Part shown: piece by piece, positions 1 to 4,843 of the stretch | How the letters are laid out: every line of letters starts with the position of its first letter | Position numbering within the stretch: position 1 is the first letter of the stretch | NCBI GenBank assembly: GCA_031262845.1 | Contig: JAISGZ010000001.1 | Span: 1 to 9,145, forward strand | Source of the DNA: Propionibacteriaceae bacterium | GTDB lineage: Bacteria; Actinomycetota; Actinomycetes; Propionibacteriales; Propionibacteriaceae | DNA length: 9,145 bases | Direction: 5' to 3' | Made by a program: the position numbers and the translations under genes | The notes under the pieces: generated by a model | Told to the model about the DNA's origin: nothing | Database searches by the model: none | What the model saw: the letters and a program-made list of their open reading frames with translations, nothing else

Positions 1-6
1 CGCCGC

Positions 7-30
7 TTGTTGCACGGTTTGTTGCACGGT
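7..30. repeat. Tandem direct repeat, 12-bp unit, two copies
   Basis: TTGTTGCACGGT occurs at 7-18 and again at 19-30 with no mismatch, and is followed by a degenerate partial third unit (GTTGTTCGAC). The unit length is a multiple of three, so copy number changes would keep a reading frame. Confidence 0.8.
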
Positions 31-75
31 GTTGTTCGACCGGGTCAGCGCTGGACCTTCAGCGTCACTCTTGGT

Positions 76-112
76 TCTGGCGGCTAGTGCTCTGGCGGCT
101 AGTGCTCTGGCG
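76..112. repeat. Tandem direct repeat, 15-bp unit, about 2.5 copies
   Basis: TCTGGCGGCTAGTGC is present at 76-90 and 91-105 without mismatch, followed by a partial copy TCTGGCG at 106-112. The unit is a multiple of three. In one plus frame it encodes repeated alanine, serine and leucine; in another each copy carries a TAG stop. Confidence 0.85.
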
Positions 113-142
113 CACCTCAGGGAGGTTTTAATGGGCAGCTGA

Positions 143-556
143 CTAGGGATTTCCGGCCCAGGCTGTGGCTTCTAAACGTTCCGGTAGGCCAGGAAGGGAG
201 AAGGGCGCGGCGACTGAAACCCGGGTCTCGACGGCGACGAAACCGGCGAAGGCGATGACCTGGCAGTCGTCGAGGGTGGCTTGGTGACTGGCGGCCACCG
301 AGCGGGCGGCTTCACAGGCTTGTGACGTAACCGTCTCGTTGGCGCCGAAGTCGAGGGCGGCTTGGGCGCCGGTCAAGGCCGTCATATCGGCGGCGGCTCT
401 GACCCGGTGCTGTGCTGTGAGAAAACTCGTGGCGGTCAGCAGCGCCCACAGCACCGTCACCAGGCCGAGGATGACACCGACCATCATGAGGCTGCCGGCC
501 CCGGTTTCGGACCTGCGGTCATTGAAGGTGACTGATATTTGGCGCCTTCTGATCAT
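143..556 (-). CDS. Rv3654c-type TadE-like pilus protein
   Basis: Small (137 aa) pilin-like membrane protein, the last gene of the Tad cluster. A short basic N-terminus leads to the motif ETGAGS (residues 17-22) and one transmembrane segment (about 23-47). Then comes an RAAAD..ALTGAQAA stretch (53-67) typical of the actinobacterial 'helicase/secretion neighbourhood TadE-like' family, and an outside domain with two cysteines (C81, C98) that could form a disulfide. It lacks the Glu at +5 after the glycine that marks a standard prepilin cleavage site, unlike Flp and TadE here. Its ATG shares one base with the tadE stop (TAATG), so translation is coupled to tadE. The role is inferred: a minor pilin or assembly factor. 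The family assignment is fairly firm; the exact function is unknown. Confidence 0.85.
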   Translation of the reverse strand: MIRRRQISVTFNDRRSETGAGSLMMVGVILGLVTVLWALLTATSFLTAQHRVRAAADMTALTGAQAALDFGANETVTSQACEAARSVAASHQATLDDCQVIAFAGFVAVETRVSVAAPFSLPGLPERLEATAWAGNP

Positions 557-1104
557 TATGGAACACGACTTTCACTACGGGTTTCGGCGTCAGCGGAGAC
601 GGTGACTGGGAATAGCCAACGGCCCCACGGTCGGATTTCGATTTCAACACGAGCCAGAACTTGATCGCCGATTTCCTGTTGGCTGACATGGGCCTGCCCT
701 GGCAAGTCTTGGCTGATGGCAGCGACAGCGGCTTGGTCACCCCGGGCCATTTGGCGGGTTATTTCGGCGGCCGCGTCAACGCAACGTAATTGGGTCACGA
801 TGATGGCGAAAACTCCGACTAAGAGATAGACGATGGCGGCGATGCCGACGGCACCGAAAGCGATTTCCAGCGTGACCATGCCTCGTTCACGAGTAGCTGG
901 TGGCGGAAGTTTCCAGCGTGCTGGGCGTTTGGTGTCACAGGATTTGGGCTGAAGGCGGTCACGATCAGTTGAGGCTGAGAGGTTCCGGCGCTGGTCAGAC
1001 CGGTAGCCAGGTGAATCGGAAGACCGTTGGGCGGGCTGGCCGGGAGAGTTGCGGCCGGTCGTAAATTCAGTCGTTAATTTAGAGGTGGTGAGTGAACGGG
1101 CCAT
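556..1104 (-). CDS. tadE: TadE-family minor pilin with a long N-terminal leader
   Basis: Pilin-like minor component of the Tad pilus, 182 aa. The recognisable part starts at residue 72: RERG then MVTLE, which fits the prepilin peptidase site G/xxxxE (cut after G75, Glu80 at +5). A single hydrophobic segment follows (about 81-104), then the family signature LRCVDAAAEITRQMARGD (106-123) and a short outside domain. The first 75 residues are hydrophilic, rich in Ser, Thr, Arg and Pro, and much longer than usual prepilin leaders. I keep the ATG at 1104 because AAAGGAA lies about five bases upstream, no ATG, GTG or TTG codon occurs in frame before Met76, and starting at Met76 would lose the cleavage glycine. 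It is separated from flp by 146 bp containing a strong hairpin and overlaps the next gene by 1 bp. Confidence 0.85.
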   Translation of the reverse strand: MARSLTTSKLTTEFTTGRNSPGQPAQRSSDSPGYRSDQRRNLSASTDRDRLQPKSCDTKRPARWKLPPPATRERGMVTLEIAFGAVGIAAIVYLLVGVFAIIVTQLRCVDAAAEITRQMARGDQAAVAAISQDLPGQAHVSQQEIGDQVLARVEIEIRPWGRWLFPVTVSADAETRSESRVP

Positions 1105-1109
1105 GCCAG

Positions 1110-1116
1110 TTCCTTT
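1110..1116 (-). promoter_or_regulatory. Ribosome binding site of tadE
   Basis: Read on the minus strand, AAAGGAA stands about five bases before the ATG at 1104. It supports the unusually early start of this gene and independent translation initiation downstream of the flp-tadE hairpin. Confidence 0.6.
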
Positions 1117-1171
1117 CCAAGATCAGGCTAAAGAGATCACGAGCACAGTTGAGAAAGACAGCCGGGGCCGT

Positions 1172-1203
1172 GGCTGGCCGCCAGAAGGACGTGGCGGCCA
1201 GCC
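1172..1203 (-). terminator. Strong hairpin between flp and tadE
   Basis: GGCTGGCCGCCA (1172-1183) and TGGCGGCCAGCC (1192-1203) are perfect 12-bp inverted repeats with an 8-base loop. The hairpin lies about 50 bases after the flp stop and about 70 bases before the tadE start. On the minus strand the stem is followed by ACGGCCCCGG and only then by TGTCTTTCTC, so it is not a textbook intrinsic terminator. It may act as a partial terminator or as a 3' stabiliser that gives more flp mRNA than tadE mRNA. The structure is plain in the sequence; the role is inferred. Confidence 0.55.
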
Positions 1204-1250
1204 TTGGGCTGGCGTTAGCTCGCAAAATGGAGCTATTGACGAGCTGGGCT

Positions 1251-1493
1251 TTAGAAAGGCCACATCCCGGAAATAATGTTGAAGATTTGACCGGCAAATT
1301 TGACGAGGAAATCAAAGAACTGGTCGGTTTGCAGCAACTTGAAGACGAGGAAGCCGAAACCGGCGACGACGAGGATGCCAACGGCGTATTCGAGGATGGC
1401 CATCCCCTCTTCGCCCTTACGATGTAAAGCTAAGAACAAGCGTCCTAGTGGTGACTGAATGACGCGCCGCTTCAGTGACCGCTGTTGTTTCAT
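1251..1493 (-). CDS. flp: Flp-type major pilin (DUF4244-like)
   Basis: Major subunit precursor of the Tad/Flp pilus, 80 aa. A basic leader (residues 1-30, ending RKGEEG) is followed by MAILEY, the Flp signature: cleavage after G30, Glu35 at +5 and Tyr36 at +6. The hydrophobic helix covers about 36-54. A short C-terminal amphipathic and hydrophobic stretch ends in MWPF. The predicted mature pilin is 50 residues, a normal size for Flp. The ATG at 1493 has AAAGGA seven bases upstream. The gene stands apart from tadC by 520 bp and from tadE by 146 bp, each gap with a strong hairpin, which suggests that pilin expression is set separately from the assembly genes. The peptidase that would cut it is not encoded in the window. 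Confidence 0.9.
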   Translation of the reverse strand: MKQQRSLKRRVIQSPLGRLFLALHRKGEEGMAILEYAVGILVVAGFGFLVFKLLQTDQFFDFLVKFAGQIFNIISGMWPF

Positions 1494-1500
1494 GATGAGG

Positions 1501-1506
1501 TCCTTT
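1501..1506 (-). promoter_or_regulatory. Ribosome binding site of flp
   Basis: AAAGGA on the minus strand, seven bases before the ATG at 1493. It fixes the start and indicates a leadered mRNA for the pilin gene. Confidence 0.65.
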
Positions 1507-1536
1507 CGAGACTCGATCTGTATTTACTGAATTGTT

Positions 1537-1580
1537 CTCAGGTATCCGAATTCGGCTGAATTCCGTGGAGGATTCCTGAG
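1537..1580 (-). promoter_or_regulatory. Nested inverted repeat upstream of flp
   Basis: The outer arms CTCAGGTATCC (1537-1547) and GGATTCCTGAG (1570-1580) pair at 10 of 11 positions. Inside lie GAATTC (1548-1553) and GAATTC (1558-1563) separated by GGCT, which can form a second stem. The element ends about 44 bases before the flp start. It could be a folded 5' untranslated region of the pilin mRNA or a protein-binding palindrome; the sequence does not decide between these. Confidence 0.4.
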
Positions 1581-1608
1581 TTCACTAGAACCATGGGGCT
1601 TTGGCTGC

Positions 1609-1627
1609 CGTTTGTGTTCAACAAACG
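1609..1627. promoter_or_regulatory. 19-bp palindrome, possible operator
   Basis: CGTTTGT and ACAAACG are perfect 7-bp inverted repeats separated by five bases (1616-1620). The shape is that of a dimeric repressor site. It lies seven bases from the TTATCCACA site at 1634 and about 115 bases before the flp start, so a role in flp control is plausible but unproven. Confidence 0.35.
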
Positions 1628-1633
1628 AGAAAA

Positions 1634-1642
1634 TGTGGATAA
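1634..1642 (-). promoter_or_regulatory. TTATCCACA site (DnaA-box consensus) upstream of flp
   Basis: The minus strand reads TTATCCACA, identical to the classical DnaA-box consensus and oriented along flp transcription, about 141 bases before its start. The surrounding 18 bases, GAGAAAATGTGGATAACT on the plus strand, match the site at 5961 at 17 of 18 positions. A site for DnaA or for another factor with the same preference would fit. Confidence 0.5.
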
Positions 1643-1766
1643 CTTGTCGGTGTCAGGCCACTCCTGTGAATAATCAAGGGGGGTCGTGATTCAGCACGAA
1701 ATGGGCCAACCGATGAATCGAGTGAAGCAGTGAAGGTATAAAGACGTGGGCGTGGGCTTTTTGAGG

Positions 1767-1813
1767 CTGGACGATATGGCTGACAGCCTCCGACCGTCAG
1801 CCATATCGTCCAG
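1767..1813. repeat. Perfect 18-bp inverted repeat between tadC and flp
   Basis: CTGGACGATATGGCTGAC (1767-1784) and GTCAGCCATATCGTCCAG (1796-1813) pair without a mismatch around an 11-base loop. No T-run follows on either strand: the minus strand continues CCTCAAAAAGCCC, and the plus strand GCGCTTCTCAGG. It is therefore not a standard intrinsic terminator, though it would be a very stable RNA structure in any transcript running from tadC into flp. Alternatives are an mRNA-end stabiliser, a processing site or the remnant of a small mobile element. Confidence 0.75.
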
Positions 1814-1937
1814 GCGCTTCTCAGGTTGTTTCGTGGGTGAGCCGTCAGCCGAGCACTAGTTGGTTCGGAGAAGATGCCAACGGACTCGGCCTGGCGGTCA
1901 TTCGTCGTTATCAGCAGTGCTTCTGGGTGGGGTGTTA

Positions 1938-1969
1938 GATCAGATGACTTTGCCCATCAAGGAGACCAA
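1938..1969. repeat. Degenerate second copy of the tadC 3' end
   Basis: This 32-bp stretch matches 2012-2043 at 28 of 32 positions, with an identical outer 15-mer GATCAGATGACTTTG, an identical inner GGAGACCAA and no gaps. The copy at 2012-2043 encodes the last residues of TadC and its TGA. Read in the equivalent frame, this copy would encode LVSLMGKVI and a TGA, against LVSVIDKVI in the gene. The 74-bp offset is not a multiple of three, so it is not part of the present tadC frame. Confidence 0.75.
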
Positions 1970-1982
1970 ACTGTGACCAAAA

Positions 1983-1997
1983 GGTCGGTTTTCGACC
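1983..1997 (-). terminator. Weak hairpin just after tadC
   Basis: On the minus strand GGTCG and CGACC enclose a 5-base loop, followed by TTTTGG, about 17 bases after the tadC stop. The stem is only 5 bp and the T-run only four, so termination would be weak at best. Confidence 0.25.
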
Positions 1998-2013
1998 GGT
2001 TTCATCGTGACGA

Positions 2014-2790
2014 TCAGATGACTTTGTCGATGACGGAGACCAAGCCGGATGCCACCATCGGCACCAGGCCAAGCAAGACGAAGGCTGGGAGATAACACAG
2101 ACTGAGTGGCAATACCGTCCGAGGGCCGACCGCTCGGGCCCGGACTTTGGCTTCGGACTCCGTGTCACGGCGCATTTCCTGGGCGTAATCGCTCAGCAAC
2201 GAACCGACAGCCGTGCCCCAATCGGTGGCTCGAGCGACTTCCCGGGCCACCGGGCCCAGTACGGGGTCATCGTCTAAGCCGGACCAGGCCTGGGCATCGG
2301 TCAGACCAACGCTGATGCCCTGGACGACTCGGCCCAGGTGAGAACTGATTTCTGGCTCTGACAGCTGAGCCACGACCGACACCGCTTGTCGCAGCGGTAA
2401 ACCAGCTTCAAGACAAGCCGCGATCGCATCGAGAGCACCAGGGGTTTGTAGTTTGAGCAACATCATTCGATCACGGTTGTGGCCTCGCTCCAGTCGGCCG
2501 AGAGCGATCGCCGTTACTGGCACGGCCACGAGTCCGAGCGCCAGACTGACTCCACCGAGATCACTCAAACCGAACGTCAGACAGAAACCGGCGAAGCCGC
2601 CGATCGCCCAGCGGGGTCCGACCGGCCAGGCGTCCGGACGAGCCTGGAGCCAGTTTGGCAGCCAATCTGGCCAGTGATTGCCCGCTGGCGGTCGCAACCG
2701 GGTCAAGGCGGCTGGTCGTACGAGATACCAGACAGTGACTGCGGCCGCCAGAGCGGCGGTTGTGATCAGCCGGAGAGCTTCCCGGTTCAC
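2014..2790 (-). CDS. tadC: TadC, pilus inner-membrane platform protein
   Basis: Second GspF-type membrane platform protein of the Tad machine, 258 aa, expected to pair with TadB and connect the TadA motor to pilin extraction. It has an N-terminal membrane segment (about 8-24), two close hydrophobic segments (about 62-98), and a type II secretion F domain from about 115 to 245. In that domain LEAGLPLRQAV (127-137) is the usual conserved start, and a C-terminal membrane segment (about 227-251) ends the protein. The GTG start overlaps the tadB stop by 4 bp (GTGA), so translation is coupled; no alternative start is needed. It is the last gene of the ssd-tadA-tadB-tadC block before a 520-bp gap. 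A degenerate copy of its last 32 bp lies 74 bp downstream. Confidence 0.92.
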   Translation of the reverse strand: MNREALRLITTAALAAAVTVWYLVRPAALTRLRPPAGNHWPDWLPNWLQARPDAWPVGPRWAIGGFAGFCLTFGLSDLGGVSLALGLVAVPVTAIALGRLERGHNRDRMMLLKLQTPGALDAIAACLEAGLPLRQAVSVVAQLSEPEISSHLGRVVQGISVGLTDAQAWSGLDDDPVLGPVAREVARATDWGTAVGSLLSDYAQEMRRDTESEAKVRARAVGPRTVLPLSLCYLPAFVLLGLVPMVASGLVSVIDKVI

Positions 2791-3689
2791 GGCGACTGTC
2801 CGATCTTTGAGGCTGTGTTCAGGCGGGTTGTGGTGGTCGAAGTGGTCGCACGAGAATCAAGCCGCCGCCAACCTGACTTCTGAAACGGCCGTCGTAAGGG
2901 CGTTAGACGAGCCGCTCGAGTCGCCAATTGGTCACTCCACAAAGCCCCGGCGCAGGCCAGGGCTATCCCCACCAGCAGACACATCCGGCCAGGCCAGGTT
3001 GAGGTCAGAAATTCGAAGGGATGGCCGCCAACGAAACTGGCGAGGCCGAAACCGGCCAACGGTAAGACGGCCAGAATCTGACCGCTGGCTCGTGTCGCCG
3101 ACAGTTCTTGGGCAATCGTGGTCGCCAGATCGGCCTGGGCGGCCAGGTTGGCTTGGCAACGTTTGAGCACGGTGTGCAGCGGTGCCCCTGTCCGTTCGGT
3201 CAGTTCCCAAGCCCGCGCCACATCGATCAAGCCAGCGGCACCCGGTTGCTGGCCAGTTTGACGTAGGACCGCCGCCGTTGCCCCGCCCATCTGAGCGGTG
3301 GCAGCGGCCGGTAACAGGATTGGGCAGTCCAAACCGGCCCGGGTCAAAGCCCGCACGGGCACATGACCCTGAGCCAGGAGAGCTTCCAAAATTCGGCAAG
3401 CCCGGGCGACTGCTGTGGTCGTGGCCAAAGCCTGGGCATCCCGGCGACGACGCCAGATCAAGTAACCGATGGTGGCGGCGACCAACACCACTGCCACGAC
3501 GACGACCCCGATCGCTGACATCAAACCGAGCACCAGGCCGACCACGAGTAAGGCCGCCAGTCCCGGCCGCCATCGGGTTCGGTGGCTGGCGACGACAGGT
3601 GGTGCCAGACGCTTGAGTGACGTGGTGTCGCCCGGTTTGGTCCACAATGCAGCCGCCAGACCGGCCAAGAAGACAACTAGCCCGGTCAT
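2787..3689 (-). CDS. tadB: TadB, pilus inner-membrane platform protein
   Basis: GspF-type inner-membrane platform protein of the Tad secretion system, 300 aa from the ATG chosen here. It has membrane segments at about 2-16 and 43-78, a type II secretion F domain in the middle (about 95-220, with LEALLAQGHVPVRAL at 101-115) and two C-terminal hydrophobic segments (about 205-221 and 235-251). The tail (260-300) is basic and Ser/Thr-rich with a TTSTTTT run. I place the start at 3689 because ATGA there overlaps the tadA stop by 4 bp, exactly as between the other genes of this block. The frame stays open to a TTG at 3731, but that would add 14 unremarkable residues inside tadA. The stop overlaps the tadC GTG. 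Confidence 0.92.
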   Translation of the reverse strand: MTGLVVFLAGLAAALWTKPGDTTSLKRLAPPVVASHRTRWRPGLAALLVVGLVLGLMSAIGVVVVAVVLVAATIGYLIWRRRRDAQALATTTAVARACRILEALLAQGHVPVRALTRAGLDCPILLPAAATAQMGGATAAVLRQTGQQPGAAGLIDVARAWELTERTGAPLHTVLKRCQANLAAQADLATTIAQELSATRASGQILAVLPLAGFGLASFVGGHPFEFLTSTWPGRMCLLVGIALACAGALWSDQLATRAARLTPLRRPFQKSGWRRLDSRATTSTTTTRLNTASKIGQSP

Positions 3690-4843
3690 GTCAGACCAGC
3701 CTGGTTCAAATTCCGGTCCAACGTTTCCCAACCCGGCCCGCGCTCCGCCACACCGTCACACAGTCGCCAAGCCGACACGGTCTCGACCAGCCCCGAAGCT
3801 TGACGACGCAGCAGGCCAATCTCACGAACAAAGCGTTGACGACCCTCCCGGGCGACGTGGATGATGACCGATAAACCGGCTGCCACTTGGGCGTGAGTCG
3901 CCATCCGGTTGAGTCCACCCAAAGCCGCCAAGGCTTCCAACCGGGCCGGTACGTCGGCCACCGAGTTGGCGTGGATCGTGGCACAACCACCTTCGTGACC
4001 GGTGTTGAGGGCGCGCAGTAAATCGGTTAATTCGGCTCCCCGGACTTCGCCGACCACGATTCGGTCCGGCCGCATACGCAGCGCTTGCCGGATCAGGTCG
4101 GTCATCGTGATCAAACCGGCACCCTCAGCGTTGGCCGGCCGTGACTCCAGACGGACCAGATGAGGGTGATCAGCCTCCAACTCCAGCGAATCTTCGACCA
4201 CGAGGATGCGTTGGTCGGGCGCGATCAGGCCGATCAAGGCGGAGAGCAGGGTCGTTTTGCCCGAGCCCGTACCGCCGGTGACGAGAAATGCGGTTTTGGT
4301 TTCGATGACACGGCGGAGCACCTCGGCCGCCACTGGATGTAGCGAGTCCGCGGTCACCCAGTCGTCCAAACCCAAGCGTCGCGTCGAGGGAACGCGCAGT
4401 GACAAGCAGGTTCCCGGACTGGCCACGGTGGCCAAAATGGCATGAACCCGGACTCCGGAGGCCAAACGGGCATCAACGAAAGGCGAACCATCGTCGAGCC
4501 GACGCCCGACCGAGGCCGCTAGCCGGGCCGCCAATTGACGCACCGCATCGTCCGACTCGAAACGAACCTCAGTCAGCTCCGGACCGTCGCCGCGGTCGAT
4601 GTAGACCCGATCGGGGCCGTTGACCAAGACATCAGTCACTCCGGGCAAGGTCAACAGCGGGTCGAGCAAGCCGGCGCCGACCGAATCACGGCGCACGGCT
4701 CGCTGCACCTGAATGACCGCGGCGTCGGACACCACTTGGTCGCAGCGGCGTAAAGCTTCGGCCACATCGGCCGCGGTCGGCATCCGCCCGAGCAAGGCCA
4801 GCTGGGCTTTGACCGGGGTAATGACAGCGTCGGTCAATCTCAT
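3686..4843 (-). CDS. tadA: TadA/CpaF-type pilus secretion ATPase
   Basis: Cytoplasmic hexameric ATPase that powers Tad pilus assembly, 385 aa. The N-terminal domain contains DPLLTLPGVTDVLVNGPDRV (61-80), the usual opening of the CpaF family. The motor domain shows a Walker A motif GGTGSGKTT (190-198), an Asp box VVEDSLEL (215-222), a Walker B motif MRPDRIVVGEVRG (257-269) with Glu266, and a His box TGHEGGCATIHANS (281-294). All catalytic motifs are intact and the length is near the family norm. The ATG overlaps the ssd stop by 4 bp (ATGA), and its stop overlaps the tadB start in the same way, so the four genes form one translationally coupled operon. TadA is expected to act with TadB and TadC at the inner face of the membrane. 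Confidence 0.96.
   Translation of the reverse strand: MRLTDAVITPVKAQLALLGRMPTAADVAEALRRCDQVVSDAAVIQVQRAVRRDSVGAGLLDPLLTLPGVTDVLVNGPDRVYIDRGDGPELTEVRFESDDAVRQLAARLAASVGRRLDDGSPFVDARLASGVRVHAILATVASPGTCLSLRVPSTRRLGLDDWVTADSLHPVAAEVLRRVIETKTAFLVTGGTGSGKTTLLSALIGLIAPDQRILVVEDSLELEADHPHLVRLESRPANAEGAGLITMTDLIRQALRMRPDRIVVGEVRGAELTDLLRALNTGHEGGCATIHANSVADVPARLEALAALGGLNRMATHAQVAAGLSVIIHVAREGRQRFVREIGLLRRQASGLVETVSAWRLCDGVAERGPGWETLDRNLNQAGLT

Larger units (their letters stand above)
1..142 (+). other. Possible 3' end of a plus-strand gene entering from the left
   Basis: A plus-strand frame is open from position 2 to a TGA at 140-142 and would encode about 46 residues ending in LREVLMGS, with an alanine-rich stretch made by the tandem repeat at 76-112. 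The other two plus frames also stay open for about 85 and 125 bases, so the reading frame is not decisive, and I recognise no domain. In actinobacteria a DEAH-box helicase gene often lies convergent to the Rv3654c-like end of this pilus cluster. That makes a convergent gene end plausible here, but the residues do not match the cysteine-containing helicase tail I would expect. It may simply be intergenic repeat DNA. Confidence 0.2.
1494..2013. other. 520-bp gene-free region between tadC and flp
   Basis: I see no convincing gene here on either strand. Read towards flp, the region holds a weak hairpin just after tadC (1983-1997), a degenerate copy of the tadC 3' end (1938-1969), a perfect 18-bp stem (1767-1813), a TTATCCACA site (1634-1642), a 7-bp palindrome (1609-1627) and a nested inverted repeat (1537-1580). 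I found no promoter of good quality, although this is where a separate flp promoter would be expected. Confidence 0.7.

Noticed and set aside
116..142. AGGGAGG with ATG-GGC-AGC-TGA as a three-codon leader peptide
   Set aside because: A ribosome binding site with ATG is visible on the plus strand at 120-142, but three codons with no downstream plus-strand gene gives nothing to regulate; more likely chance or the end of an incoming frame.
1767..1813. 18-bp hairpin called as an intrinsic terminator
   Set aside because: Neither strand has a T-run after the stem, so I list it as a structured repeat only.
1874..2095. 73-codon plus-strand frame between tadC and flp
   Set aside because: No ribosome binding site, no motif, and it runs antisense into the end of tadC through the repeated 32-bp element.
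2924..2936. CAATTGGTCACT shared with the ssd upstream region (5937-5948)
   Set aside because: One copy lies inside tadB coding sequence, and a single 12-base match in 9 kb can be chance.
2932..3645. Long open frame (237 codons) on the minus strand inside tadB
   Set aside because: It is an out-of-frame read of tadB; the product is rich in Arg, Gly and Ser with no membrane segment or motif.
3690..3731. TTG at 3731 as the start of tadB
   Set aside because: It would run 42 bp further into tadA and add 14 unremarkable residues, while the ATGA overlap at 3686-3689 fits the pattern of the neighbouring genes.
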